DNA of 64,000 nt from Sequoia sempervirens (GCA_007258455.2 VDFB02344382.1:157789-221788); one strand, 5' to 3'. Positions 1-12,100 are shown, counted from the first letter of the stretch. Program-made: numbers and translations. Notes: generated by a model not told the origin, from the letters alone.

Positions 1-473
1 CAATAATTAAAATAATCTTTTAATGAGGCGCCACCCTCAAAACCCCTTTTTAAAAACATCTTTAAGTCATTAATCTAGGCCCATGGTCAACGTTAAATTA
101 TAATATTTAAACGTGACTTTTTAATTAAATGACTTAACTTATCCCTCCGAAGATGCCCTGAAGCCAATACTGAACCAGACATCTGACCAAACTGAAGCAG
201 GAAGTCAACCGAGCTGAACTCATCTGGAAAGCTGCCAAAAATAGAATTTACTAAAAATAGTAAATTCCAAAAAGTGCTCTGAAAGCTGAGATGAATATAC
301 CACTGCGAAGCCCTCTGAAAACCCAGAAGGAATCCGCCATTGAATCCACCATCTCTGAGCAATGACCTCCTCAAAAATAGGAAACCCTAATTTATCTTCC
401 GACTAGCCTTCGGGTTTCCAGAAAAAAGGCCAACGGTCACAAGAACAATCAGGTTTGGGAAGGGGACATTACA
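1..473 (-). repeat. LTR fragment of the H family, cut by the window edge
   Basis: Read on the minus strand from 473 downwards it begins TGTAATGTCCCC and follows the first 470 or so bases of the LTR at 25278 closely, including the segment that reads GACCGTTGGCC and the TTTT-loop inverted repeat (244-267). No polypurine tract lies to its right, so 473 is an outer boundary of a minus-strand element or a solo LTR. The rest lies before base 1. Confidence 0.85.
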
Positions 474-2074
474 AGTAAGAAATAAAAGCGTGCTAGGTAA
501 ATAAAAATTGTTTTTTTTAAATGAAGAAGATGATACTTCTCTCGCTGGTAGATGATCAAATTATTTTCTAAGGGAAATTTTTTCAAAATGCAAGATGATT
601 GAAATATTTTCTAAGGCAAAATTATTTTCCCTTGGAAAATATGCCTAGAGCTCAAAATAATGAAATTTTCCGAAGCACGAGCCAATTTTCTCAGCAGTGG
701 AGTCAGAAGTGAATGATATTGCACAGATGAATTCAAGTTCTTCAGTTTGGAGCAACACAGGATGATCGCAGGCGAAGAATCAATTTAAAATGGTGAAAGT
801 AATATTTTTTTTCTAGGGTTCAAAATTGAAAAATTAAATGAACCCGTTCGTTGGGTACCCATGGATTCGAGATGTTCTGAAGAAAATTTTCTTCTGGGTA
901 CTGGACGTTCATGATGAATGATGGATTTCCAAGTCTTCCAAACTTCGCCGACACTCTTTCAGTGAAGAATTTAATCAGTACTCAAATTGTGAATTTTCCT
1001 AAGGGAGAATTTTAAATTTTCTAAGGCAAAAATGAATAAAATGTGTTTTCAAAATGAATTTTCTTCAAACGATGAGTCCGAGATGAGTTGCCTAGATAAT
1101 TTTGTTTGAATTCTTCAAGGATGGATTTTTCAGAGCAGAAGAGAGTTAAAATTCAAATTCCAGTAACAGAGCTCCGGCTGGTGAGTAAAAAATGATGAAT
1201 TTAAATTAAATTTTTCGAAAAAAAATTCAAAGGCGCCAGTCAAAGTCAAGTCTCTAGAAGAATAATATTCCCGACGACTGGAGACAAGTGTCAGAAACAC
1301 CAGAGAGGGAAAATTCGAATTCTTGAAGTGGAGTAGTGGAGTTTAATGGCACTGGCTAAAATTAACTTCTTCTAGAATTCGAGTTTTAGCTATAAAATGG
1401 AGAAGTTTTTCACTTGTTTTCACAGCTGAGGAAGTCGAATTTGCTCTGAGAGTGAAGTGGTGCAGTGAATTGTTGCTGGAAGAGATTGAAATCTGAATGT
1501 TGCTGAGTTGAGAAAAGGACACCTTGAGTTGCTGGAGAGCTTGAGGGAATTTGAATTTTGCGGAGGAATAGAGTTTGCTGAAGAGGCGCACTTGAAAGTT
1601 AATCAAATTTGCAGCTAGAGGACGCCTTGAGTTGCTGAGGATTGGCATAGCTGAAGTGGAAGAGGTACGCCTTTGCTGGTTGAAGAAGTATTTGCTGAAG
1701 ATTGAAGTTGCTTGTAGAAGAGGTACGACTTTGCTAGTGTTGAGGCTGAAGTCTGATTTGTTGAGTAAGTTGAAGTTGCCAGTTGAAAGGGAGGACGCCT
1801 AGAAGTAAGTTGCTGAGAACTCAAAAGTACGAGTTTGCTGATTGCTGATTGCTGATACGAAATTATTGAAATTGCTGATTGCTGATAGTGAAGCCAAGTC
1901 ATCAAAGTCCATTTAGAAATCTGCTCTAAGTGTGGGAATTCGAACTTATTCAAGAAAAGAAGCTGAGGTTTGCAAACACGAGAGTTATTGCAGCTTCTAG
2001 AATTCGACTGCAGCCCCTATACAATGCCTTATTTTATTAAATTCAATTGCTGATGAATGTTTGTTATGTTGCAG
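474..2074 (+). other. AT-rich LTR-like or leader region, unclassified
   Basis: No ORF is supported here. The first 850 bases are rich in short TTTTCTAAGG-like runs. A TATA-type box lies near 1391. After it come GA-rich stretches with repeated AAGAGGTACG and 7-base GCTGATT units (about 1839-1890). This fits the U3/R/U5 or 5' leader of a retroelement feeding the ORF at 2075, but I could not pair it with a second LTR or fix its ends. Confidence 0.3.
1391..1398 (+). promoter_or_regulatory. TATA box candidate
   Basis: TATAAAAT follows TTTTAGC and precedes a GA/CT-rich leader of about 680 bases ending at the ORF start at 2075. Position and context resemble an LTR promoter. No transcript evidence is available. 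Confidence 0.35.
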
Positions 2075-2849
2075 ATGGCTGAAGCGAGGACAACTGGAAA
2101 GGACAATGGTGCCTCAAGACAAGCTATGATCAAGAAGCTGAGCAAGACATTCATGCCAGAGTCGAAGTTTATTTCAAAGCTAGGCAAGTTGACGGACACT
2201 AACCTGGGCTCTGTCAACCTGGATACCTTCAAGAACAGGCTGTTTGGAATTGGAAGTCATCGGGCTTCATCCACTTCGCACAACATTGTTCGGAGTGGAT
2301 TATATGCAGCTGCTGGTTTTCCGCCAGCCATTCAGTGCTCAGAGCTGATAATGGAGTACGCTAATTGCTACGAGAAGGAACACCGGTCGATCATGTCACC
2401 TGATGGCCAAGTGCTTGCCAATCTTACTCCGGCAGCCATTGGTGAAGCTTTCGGGATCCCGGTGCACAGGAACATGATTTACAAATCCAGGGAGCGAGCG
2501 GAGCGGATGTACGCTTCAGCTTTCGAGAGATGCATGGATACAATTAACACCCACTGGATGAGCACTCCTAAGCCATCTCGTGCGAAGTTGCCAAAACAGA
2601 TCATAGCGGAGGACCTGAAACAAGAATACTGTGATCTTATCATGATGCTGAGCAGGGTTGTTAGCTGCTTGGAGGAAATCTTGTACAAGGCATAAGCATT
2701 CAGTCACAGTATTAGAGTTTCAGTTAGATTGTGTTCCACCTATTTCAGTTCATGAGGTTGAGGCCATACTTGGCAGATTTGTTGAGTTGGCAGTCAGAGA
2801 GAAGGCCAATGGGAACACACTACTGGACGAGGATCTTCTAGAAGACTGA
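2075..2849 (+). pseudogene. Retroelement-type ORF of unknown function, frameshifted
   Basis: The ORF starts MAEARTTGK at 2075, directly after an acceptor-like TTGCAG, and stays open to 2695. It then continues in another frame to 2849 (HSVTVLEFQLDCVPPIS onwards), so a one- or two-base frameshift near 2660-2690 breaks it. The middle contains IGEAFGIP and an ERAERMYASAFERC stretch. This resembles a protein type I associate from memory with plant retroelements and transposon-like ORFs (putative plant transposon protein family), but the match is unverified. There are no catalytic motifs, signal peptide or membrane segment. It sits between a TATA-bearing leader and an LTR-like stretch, which supports a retroelement origin. 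It could instead be a domesticated or host gene remnant. Confidence 0.45.
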
Positions 2850-3959
2850 ATATGGAGCATTTATTACCTTTTACTATTTATGGGAGTGAGTGGGAATCTT
2901 TGATTCATTTAATGTACCACTCCCTATTCTGGCAGTTTTTAGGGTTAGGGCTGAGGTGGCACGATTCTGGCCACTCTATTGATTGTAACCCTAGCCGTCT
3001 TTTGGGACTTGGCTAGCTATAAAAGGGGGAGTCCCCCTCATTTGTAAGACATTAGATTAGACATTGGAATAGTAGACAGTAGACGTTGAGAGAGCATTAG
3101 CATTAGAGCTAGATAGTGTAGCATTGTAGAGCATTTTTGCATAATTTGGAGAAGAAAGAAAGTTTTCCCTTTGAAAACTTTTGGGAGATTGTTGTGTAAC
3201 ACTTTTCTTGATAATAGATCTTTTCATTGATGATGGAATTCGTCTTGTCATGAATTGCTAGCAAGGTCTCTTCTTCCTTTCGTATCCAAGTAGCTTAATT
3301 TCATGCAAGTAGTTTACTTTGGTGTGTGGTGTTTTATTGAGATAGCTTCGCTTAATTCCATACCACTAGCGGTTTGTTGATGACAAGTTCGCCTTGTGTG
3401 GTCGACTGGAGATTATTTTGTGTTTAACTTCAATTGTGATTTGTATGCTTATATGCGTCGTTGTGATGGTGTATGCATGTTAAGTCATAATTTGAACATC
3501 TTTTGCTACTTCCCTTGAAGATTGCACCGATTTTACTGAGGCTGTCCGACGTGAGGCTAGGTGAAATCTGGTTGAAGTCTATTGAAACGAAGCCCCACAT
3601 ATCCTGCATTTAGAATAGAATATAAGTTTCTTAGGCCTTATACCCTTTTACTTTCCGCACATTTTTGATTAGTTTTAGGAGAATAAGCTATACTGCCAAA
3701 TCCCACGCACAAAATCCCCTTCAAAATCATACCAACTGCTAACTGCAAGAAGTCTGAACAATTGTGTAAGTCCCCTCGTAAGAACACAGCAAATACACAT
3801 CAACCGAATTGGGTCTATTCGCATTAAAGGAACCTTGGAGTTGAACGTGTGATCTATCTCGCAATCTTAGCACATGGAATACTTTGATCAAGAGAGAATG
3901 GAGTAGCCCTAAACTATTTCATTCTGCTGTTTGGTGCGGTCACAAAAACCACATCAACA
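2850..3959 (+). repeat. Probable LTR following the ORF, bounds approximate
   Basis: It holds a TATA box (3018-3024) followed by a G5/C5 mini-inverted repeat, then about 900 bases of leader-like sequence without ORFs, ending in a CA at 3958-3959. The left boundary is not clear and no matching partner LTR lies in the window. Confidence 0.35.
3018..3024 (+). promoter_or_regulatory. TATA box with adjacent G/C inverted repeat
   Basis: CTATAAAA is followed at once by GGGGGAGTCCCCC, a five-base stem with a three-base loop just downstream of the TATA box. It is a convincing core promoter of an LTR or gene; its activity is unknown. Confidence 0.45.
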
Positions 3960-4613
3960 GGAGGTTTACTTCATTTCTTAACTTTGCAATGGATAAGGCA
4001 TGGGTCAAAATGATTCACAAAGCTCAAAACTAAGCATAATCAAACACAAACATATTGAAGTTTACTTTTATTGCATTTTACTATTTTATGCTCAATCTGC
4101 ACTATCAAGAAATATAGAGTAGATGGAGGGTTTTGGAGATGATTTAGCCAATCAGGCTCACCTATAGAATTAGTGTAAAGAATCTGTCTAAGCATCACTG
4201 AAAGCATTGTTGTAATCTAAGTGATGTTATAGGGGTACCCATCTTGGTTTTGTAGAGCCTAATGTGCAAATGAGAACAAATATAAAATCTGTCTCCTGTT
4301 TGTTGGCCACTGACCTAGGGTTTTTGAATATAGGATATAGCTAACCCTTAGAAAAACCTAGACAACCAGTTGGAAACACCAACAAAAGTTATGTTTGTGA
4401 TATTTTGATTATGTAAATTTAAAGAGAGCTAATAGGTGTTGTACACAACAAAATTTTCTTACTAAGTGGAATTCTAAGTATAAAACTTGTTGCTCGTCTT
4501 TAGTAAGCCATTTTTAAGTCCTTATTGCTACTAGTTGCCAATGTTGTCATCATTAGCTATTGTTAACGTCAATGCAAGCCCCTCAATAGTAGGATTGGGC
4601 AAGTTGGAGTCAT
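3960..4613. other. Spacer, nothing recognised
   Basis: AT-rich sequence without supported ORFs, repeats or LTR termini. It could be intron or intergenic DNA. Confidence 0.5.
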
Positions 4614-5330
4614 TGTAATCAGCTTAAGTAGTTAATTAGTAAATAAAATAAATAAATAATGTTTTGTCGGGGATTTAGTATGTTCGATGGATGGTATGAT
4701 GGTACACTGTTGATGCTTCACTTTATTCAAGTCGACACTTAGTATGGATTTTCCTTCTCCAAACCGTATGACGTCCGCTTGCCTTGTGTGTACGGCCTTT
4801 TGAATCCATACGACTTTTCCAATCTTCCTCTGATTGCTATGTTCAATAGTTGGTACGTCCTGGCCAGTGGGGAGTTTGCTATTTGGTACGTACGGCCTTA
4901 GCACTTGAGGTTCTCCTCTTTTTCTCACGTGGGACCATACAAAATTCTCCCCCTCAACGCGTACGGTCACTTTCTTTTTCTCTTACTCAACAGAGGACTT
5001 ATTGCGTATGGACTTCTATAAACTTCTTCCTTGCCACCATATGGTTTCTTGGTTCTGACGTATGGGTTTCACCTTGCTTCTTCGTACGACCCTTGGCTCC
5101 TTGCTTCTTTGTACAGCCCTTGGCTTCTGGCGTACGGAATCTTCTATCTCACTTTGTATGGATTTCTTTTTCAAGCATACAACCTTCAGATGGAAAGTCC
5201 ATACGATCTTTAGTCGTACAACCTTCCCTTCCTTGCCTTGTGTGATTTTTTGTGCTTGCCTTGCCTTCTTTGCTCTTTGAATTTCTCCCTGCAGTCTTAT
5301 TAATGCTCTCTAAGTAGTAAATAATGATGT

Positions 5331-5351
5331 GATCCCTCGGCAACGACGCCA
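5331..5351 (-). promoter_or_regulatory. Primer-binding site, tRNA-Asp type
   Basis: The minus strand reads TGGCGTCGTTGCCGAGGGAT, one or two changes from the TGGCGCCGTTGCC form complementary to a plant tRNA-Asp 3' end that is used by Athila/Tat-like elements. It lies 2 nt from the CA end of the LTR at 5354. All other clear PBSs in this window use the initiator tRNA-Met type. Confidence 0.6.
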
Positions 5352-5583
5352 AATGTTTACTTCACTAGGTATATTTCAATGTACTGCAGAAGTAAACTAG
5401 ATTTCAAAATAACATTGGACATAGAAATCATTCACAAACAGTTGCACATGAAAGTATTCAGATCTTTATTCATATAGTTGTAGTATTACATTCATCATAT
5501 TTGTTCTAGTCCCCGAATACAACACACTCGGCAATATAAATAGTTAACCGGCTTCGGTTGAGAACACCAACCGTTGGCAACTA

Positions 5584-5647
5584 CCAAGTACTAACTAATC
5601 CCGAGGACTAATCTCCCAAGTACTAACTAATCCCGAGGACTAAATCC
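5584..5647. repeat. 32 bp tandem duplication
   Basis: The CCAAGTACTAACTAATCCCG block occurs at 5584 and again at 5616, a period of 32, near the U3 end of the minus-strand LTR of element N. It is a local duplication inside the LTR. Confidence 0.75.
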
Positions 5648-5722
5648 CCGACAAAACATTATTTATTTATTTTATTTACTAATTAACTACTTAAGCCGAT
5701 TACAATCATCAGCTTGGATAAA

Positions 5723-6876
5723 TGTATTGTCCCCTTTGTAGGTGTGATCAATTGGTTCTTGTAGGCTAATTGGGATGTGGTAAAGGAATAATTAATTAAT
5801 CAAATTAAGTTGTCTAAAGTCACTCATCTTATGGGAAACTTATATTTATTTAATTATTTATTAAAGTTAAACAGTTTATTAAAAAAATAACTTTTGGGGG
5901 GCCCAAATATTAAGTTAAAATAAAAAGAAATATGAAAAATCACTTTAAGAGAAACGAAATATAATATCTCAAATATTGAAAGGGGGTATAAAAAGGAGAG
6001 TTTGAGAAGAAAATTCATTCTTGGGACTTTATTTTCAAAACCCCAACTTTGAGATTGAACAACTATTCATCTTTCCAATCTTATGACCAAAACCCTTCGT
6101 TAAAGATTGGTTTTGAGGATGGAAACCCTCCTAGGCTATTTGTGAGTGGATTCAAACAAGATTCACAAGCGTGCTGAATGTTTATAAAGATTATAATTGC
6201 AATTGAAGATTTCAATTTAAATGGCAATTTTAGTTGAATAGAAGATTTGAGATTGTTAAAAGAAGATTCATAGAAAAATAGTTCAGATTACTGAATAGAA
6301 TTATCTCCTCTTGTTGATGTCATAAGCACCAAGGTTTGCTGTACCATTGATAATCAGCAGCAGCAGTTGTACAAGATTTTGGGAAGGAAAACAAGGATTA
6401 AAAGGAATCGTTTGGTGTAATAAGGGTTATAGAAACCCTTAACTCTGGCCACACCCCCTTTCTTGTGGTTTGTGATCATTTTGAATGCAGGTTGCAGCCT
6501 TGTATCAAGGGAAAACAGTGCCGTACAACATTGTATGAGCAGATTTTAAAATGTGATCAGTTTTCGATTGCTGTATTAATATTTATGGAAAAAAGAAAAC
6601 CATCAAATTAGAGGTTCGAAGTGCACTTGCTTCAGCTTGTCTTTGTATGGTTTAAAATTTTAGTAGTTAGGGTAAGTGTTATTTGTGGCAGCTTCAGGCA
6701 ATGTATATATATGTATATTTTACATCTTGCTGTTGTATAAATCAACTAACCGTTCAATACAAACAACATTTTGTTTTATCATTCTTATTGAAGTTTATTA
6801 GATTTATTATGGTACTATTGCTCGAATCATTGAAATATTCACAACATACAAAAAAAATTAGTGTGGGGATATTACA
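5723..6876 (+). mobile_element. Solo LTR (O), 1154 bp
   Basis: It begins TGTATTGTCCCC and ends GGGGATATTACA. The flanks ATAAA (5718-5722) and GTAAA (6877-6881) agree at four of five bases, as in an old target duplication. A TATA box (TATAAAAAGG, 5987) sits 264 bases in. There are no internal genes, PBS or second LTR, so this is the product of LTR-LTR recombination. Confidence 0.65.
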
Positions 6877-7233
6877 GTAAATTCAAAAGGTAGTGAAGAG
6901 AAAAGGTCATGCTAGAGGGCTAAAATCATCTGAGCATGATTCCAAACATCTTGGGCATGCCTCTAGAGGATGTATTGTCATTTTGCAAGCCAAAACATAC
7001 TAAAGTCATAAACTGCTTGTGCTTTTCAATGCCAATGAAGAAATATATTACTTGAGTAACTCAAAAGACACTTATCTACTTAAGTGGCAGAAGTCAATGA
7101 AGAATTAGAACTAAAGTGCAACTTAAGTGACCAAACTCAACATCAAATTAGAGTGAAAATTTGACTTTTTGCTACTTAGTAGAAAAAAGGTGCCTGATGA
7201 CTTGAGTGACAAAGCGAAATTATATAAAAAAGT

Positions 7234-7297
7234 AAACTTTTGACACTGAAGTGAAAATGGGTGTTAAACTTTTGACACTGAAGTGAAAATGGGTGTT
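7234..7297. repeat. 32 bp perfect tandem duplication
   Basis: AAACTTTTGACACTGAAGTG and the 12 bases after it occur twice head to tail, at 7234-7265 and 7266-7297, with no mismatches. The perfect identity implies a recent duplication in otherwise decayed spacer. Confidence 0.9.
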
Positions 7298-9859
7298 GAG
7301 ATGACTTAACTGTCAAAGTATCAAAGTGGAATTGGATCAAAACACGACTCTAGAGAGCTTGGGTGCCCCCCGTTGCAACTTAAATGTCAAGTTGCAAACA
7401 TGACAAAAGTGCACCATACCCTTGAGGGATGCCTAAAAATTCACTTAAGTGGCAAAATGTCAAAGTGGAAACATGAAAAAGTGCTTGTAAGTGCTCAAGC
7501 TCAAATTGCTCTTGTAGACCCAAAAGTGGGCTTGGAGAGAGAAAGACACTCAAATGACCAATTGAATGCCAAATTAGAACAAAAAGTGCGAGGATAAGTC
7601 AAAATCTCCCCTTTACATAGAGAAGTCCAAGTCTACAAAAGGACGTTGTTGGAGCAGGTTCTCAACATCTTGTTGATTGCCAGATTCTTTAAGTCTCATT
7701 ATAGTTTCTCAAGGATCAACACTTGTCTTCATCATGGATAAGATTTAGGTATGGGACATTGAACAACACAGGTTGTTTTGTAAGGAATCAAACTCAGGTC
7801 ATCAAGTTTCAGGACTTCTTCAAAGTGTTTATCAGGTCAAAGTCAAGGAAATTTGATGAAATCATCACCAAGAACTAATTATTTTTGGCCATCATTATTT
7901 TTGAGAAAATAATCATATTTTGAGAAATCTATTTTTAGAACTAATTATTGATCAGCTATGTTAAGACAACTTTCTGGGTGGTCTATTTTTAGTTTATAGT
8001 TATTTCTATCATAGATCTACTTTAAGATCTCCTAATTTATGTATTGAGTTTTTTGACCTAAGCTGTATAATAAGCATGCTTTGCATGTAAACAAACTATT
8101 CCTAGTGTAGTAGTTCTAGTCAGTTTTCTTTTCTTTTTTTAAATTTCTCGTGCAAAACCTTAGAAAAAATTATAAATAAGTGCTTGAGGCACTTAGATTT
8201 TAGTGGAATAGTAATTTTACACCTACTTGCTGCCAAGATTATTGTTCAAACTTTTGTTTTGTTTTGGTAGATTGAATAACTTTGTGTGAGATTGCAAGCT
8301 TTGAGTTGTTGTTTTAATAAGAGTAGTTAATTGTAGCTTTGTATGCAAATCCTCATTGTCAAATTTGCTGATTTGTGTGGGTGTTGCCCTAAATCTAATT
8401 CTACTTTGTACTCATGGCTTGTTGTTTATGTAGAAGTCCTGATAAGCCTTGCGCCACTTGAGAACCAAAAAAAAAGTAATCTCTTGACTTTTTTTCAAAG
8501 TGTGTTAAAAAGCCCAAGATTTAAGTCGTACATATTGTAAAAGGCTAGAGGTAGGCTTGTTTTCTATTACAATGGAGCTTCCCCTTCTAATTCAAAGAAA
8601 AGTTTATCCTTATATGCTGTTCCATTTTGTGTTGTACTGAAAGGTACACATGCAATCAATAACAATAGGAAAACGATTTATTCAGAGAGTTTTTGTTGAC
8701 ATTGTGGAATCAGCTTTATTAAATATGGTCACGTAAACTCCTGGTTTATGTCGTATACTAAATGTTTTTAGTGACTTATAAAAAAGTTGGTGTTCCTTTT
8801 TTTATTTTTACCTTCAAAACTACAATTATACGAGAATGTCTAAATTCCATTAAATTTATTAGATTTTATTGAAAAGTTCAATTTTTTAAGGAAATTAACT
8901 AGTATTGTCAAGGGCACTTAACTGAAAATCAAATACTGAATTAGACAGGTGGACAATTCTGCAAAAGCATTAATTACACAGTGCAATGTTCTCTTTGTCC
9001 AATTCACTGTCAAGTTCAATGACTCGTTCGAGAAGGGTGTAGTGGAAAGTGATTCTAATCTAAATGGAAAGAAATCTGCATGCTCATTATGGGTTATGCA
9101 TTGCTGTACCAAGTGACAATAATGATAGGATCCTATGCAGTCACTAGTTAAAACTCTTGAATCTCAAAGAAATATGAACTTTCATATATTCCTTTTATAA
9201 AGGATTATTTCTTTCTTATGTAGTGTGGAAATGGGAGATCTAAACCAAATTACAGAGTACAACGTTCTCTTTGTCCAATTCACTGTCAAGTTCAATGACT
9301 TGTTGCTAGTAGCACTACTTTTAGTATAGTTTACTATGTATTATTAAGAGCAATAATAACAATCTAGGTCTGTAACTTCCTAATCTTTAAATTAGAAGGA
9401 TTTCCAAGTTTCAAAAATTGTGAGGGTTATGTTTTTTTTTTCTTCTCACCTGTAGAATGCCCATCACCGCTTTGCAAAATCACAAGCAAACAATCATATA
9501 GAGTACTTTAATTAGGAAAGTTGTTTTTTCATTATCAAATTAGATCAAACCCAACAGGAAATGGTTCATGCCTAATCTTAAAATTCTCTATGTATCAACC
9601 ATAAAATCTGTTTCTATCACGTGACAAGACATATATAAATTTATGTTTGTACAGATATTTTATGTGTGTGTTTGTATCATGTGCACACACAGAATATAGA
9701 TTTATGTTTGTACAGGAATTTTATATGTGTGGGAGAGACACATATATTTGTTTATTTTTATGTGAATATATATAAACCATAAAATCTGTTTCTATTGTGT
9801 GCACACACAAGACACATATAAAATTTTGTTTTTACAGGTATTTTATGTGTGTGTCTGTC

Positions 9860-9978
9860 CAAACAAACATCTAAAAGTTTGAAAAATGATTTGTGTTTCA
9901 GTCCAAATCAGTTTAATAACCTGATTTTTCAGGGTTGGCTAAATTGGTTTGGACTGTTTTCTTAGATGTTTGTTTGGG
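9860..9978. repeat. 119 bp foldback (MITE-like) sequence
   Basis: CCAAACAAACATCTAA at 9860 pairs with TTAGATGTTTGTTTGG ending at 9978. A second paired segment lies inside (AGTCCAAA with TTTGGACT), after an insertion of about 20 bases in the left arm. No clear target duplication flanks it. It could be a small foldback transposon or a hairpin precursor. Confidence 0.6.
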
Positions 9979-10032
9979 TTTTTAGCGTTTTGCTTATGAT
10001 GTTCAAAAGAGAAGGAAAAAGCATACCTCTAT

Positions 10033-10056
10033 ATGTGTGTGTGTGTGTGTGTGTGA
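10033..10056. repeat. (TG)n microsatellite
   Basis: An uninterrupted run of about eleven TG units. It is a simple repeat. Confidence 0.9.
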
Positions 10057-10224
10057 AACTACCCTGTTGAACTTATGAAGCATTTGTAACCTGGTAACTC
10101 TGAGTATGGATACAGAAAACACATATTCAATACAGTTCTCTTTATAAATTTTTCTGCAATGCTTCACATATGGGTATCCTTGGCAACTCTTTTCTATATA
10201 ATTCTCTTGCTCATCCCAGATCAC

Positions 10225-11758
10225 TGTAATGTCCCCTTTCTAGTTACCAGCAGAAGATCGATTATTTTAGCCTTTATTTATTCCTGAGGCTAAAATTGGA
10301 GAAATAAGGGAATAAATTATTAAATTAATTATTTATAAAGTCATCTCAAAATTATAATATGAAAAGGTGATTTTATATTTAATTAATTTAATATTAAGTG
10401 ACTAAACAAAATAATAAATCATAAAGTCACTTAAGTGAATAAAATAATATTTTATTCTAGAGGCTCCCTGGAGACTTGGTGAAAATTCTTTATAAGGAGC
10501 TTTTGTTCTTGCATTTAGGCATCTTGGTTGTTGACATCTTTTCTACTACATTGGTGAGCTTAAATGCTTAGCAATTTGCCTAAGGGTCTGAAGACTCTAA
10601 GGTGCCGGTTTCGGTTGTGCAATATCAACCCTAGCTGGAAGGAGTGGGAGGTAATTTCAGTCTCTCATATTGTGCTCAAAATTTAGTGGCCATTGGCCAA
10701 ATTTTGTCTTGGAGAGGAAAATTGATTCAAGAGATAATAGCAGATTTGTTGGATAATTTTCAGTCCATTGAAATGGACGATTTTGCTTGAGGAAGGACTG
10801 CTTGCTTGGAAGGGACGAATTTGATTTGGCTAATCATCAAAGTTCAGAATTTTGTTGCAACCTGGCCGCACTTATGGCAGGGGCGATTTTGTGAAATGAA
10901 GCTCCAAAAATTCTAGAAAAATTCAAAGAAGGTCGATTTGTTTAGGGAAAGGTTGGTGCATCATTTTGGAGGCCAAACAAAGCTTCATCAAGGAGATTTG
11001 AATTGGTTTATGGTTGCTGTTGCAAAAAATCAGGTTCCTTTATTTTGTCATTGCATTGCATTTTGGTGTCTTAGTATCATTTAGGAGATAACAGCTGATT
11101 TAATCAGCTCATCATTGTAATTACAGTCAACATATGACTAAGGAGTTTGCATTGTAAGGCTGTAGCAATTATAATTGAATTGCATCTTAGTTTCAGACTT
11201 TATGTTGAATGTAATGTCTGATTGCATATTAAAATTTGATTGTAATTCTTCATAATATTGCAATACAATATTGGAGATATAAGGAGTTTGCATGGCATTA
11301 GTTTTCATGCCAAGTGTTTGTGAAAATGTCTCTTGGCTGTAGGTGTGCATTTGCATTTAAAAATTCATTTATATGCATTTGAAAAAGAAAGAAAGCTACA
11401 TATCATTCTAGATACTTGTTTAGTGGTCTTTGCAATCTTTTCCAAGCATTTTTACATCATTGGCAAGCATAAAAAATATACCCACAACAAACTGAAAACT
11501 CAGGATCAGCAAGTAAAGAGTTTGTGAGAGAAGTGTTTGATAATATTCCTTGAGGCAAACTTAGGCCAAATTTTGCTAGGAAGATTACGATGGTTTCCAA
11601 GTGTGAACATTGTCATTTTGGTCTATCCTTCTCCTTTAGGTGAAAAATCCTTAAGTGTTAGAGGGCTCTTAGCTACCAAGATCTTTATTTCACTTTAGTG
11701 AACCTAACATTATTCCTTGAGGCAAAAATTTAGATCAAAAGTTGCAAGGGATATTACA
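10225..11758 (+). mobile_element. Solo LTR (P), 1534 bp
   Basis: It begins TGTAATGTCCCC and ends GGGATATTACA, flanked by ATCAC and ATTAC (four of five identical). A TATA box (TTTATAAGG, 10491) lies about 265 bases in, as in solo LTR O. A paired TTTTAGCC/GGCTAAAA lies near its start. There are no coding regions inside. A TTCCTTGAGGCAAA segment occurs twice near its right end (about 11546 and 11713). Confidence 0.6.
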
Positions 11759-11987
11759 ATTACAGTACACATTTCTGTCATTTGCTGTCTACAGCTAAGA
11801 AGAAAAAACATTCAGTTTACTGTATTCATATTTGATGGTTTCTTTAGTGGGTTGGTTGAAATCCATATTCAATTTTGTACTAATTCAAAAATCTTCTTGT
11901 ATTAGATTAATTTTCATTTTATGTCATCTTTCTTTGTCCAAACAATCTGATTATTGCAACTTGTGATCTTTCTTGATTGCTTTGTAG

Positions 11988-12100
11988 GTGATTGATGAAC
12001 TGCTTGACACCAATAAGACATTTAGAAAACCACAGTATAAAATGGCATCTGACTTACCTCTTGTTCTTGAAACGTGTGAATTTGGAGGACTCGATTTCAG
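11988..12100 (+). CDS. Exon-like segment of an unrecognised host gene
   Basis: The segment is 113 bp long and lies between a good acceptor (pyrimidine-rich tract ending GTAG at 11987) and a possible donor (CAG then GTGCTC at 12101). It translates without stops to a balanced sequence starting VIDELLDTNKTFRKPQYKMA and ending near CEFGGLDF. It looks more like ordinary protein than anything nearby, but I do not recognise the family and see no neighbouring exon. No start or stop codon is assigned. It could be one exon of a gene with very long introns, or a captured or decayed fragment. Confidence 0.3.

Larger units (their letters stand above)
4614..5704 (-). mobile_element. 1.09 kb unit with inverted LTR-like ends (element N)
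   Basis: The first 66 bases (4614-4679) and the last 66 (5639-5704) are inverted copies with one mismatch, ending TGTAATC and GATTACA. The flanks GTCAT (4609-4613) and ATCAT (5705-5709) look like a slightly decayed 5 bp target duplication. On the minus strand 5704-5354 behaves as a 351 bp LTR followed by a primer-binding site. The left end is therefore the start of the same LTR in opposite orientation. The internal part has no recognisable protein; a 112-codon minus-strand ORF (4632-4970) matches nothing I know. Confidence 0.55.
6877..10224. other. Old AT-rich spacer with simple repeats
   Basis: No gene is supported. A 74-codon ORF at 7373-7597 lies in a degenerate repeat tract (about 7060-7600) rich in ACTTAAGTGGCA-like and CAAAGTGGAA-like words, so I do not call it coding. 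About 55 bases at 8970-9030 recur at 9248-9305 (CTCTTTGTCCAATTCACTG core), a dispersed direct repeat. Degenerate copies of a TTTATGTTTGTACAGG unit with TGTGTG runs lie at 9600-9850. Confidence 0.5.

Noticed and set aside
4632..4970. 112-codon minus-strand ORF in element N as a transposase
   Set aside because: No catalytic motifs are visible, it is short, and part of it lies in the 66 bp inverted repeat.
7373..7597. 74-codon ORF
   Set aside because: It lies in a tract of degenerate short repeats and has no homology-like features.
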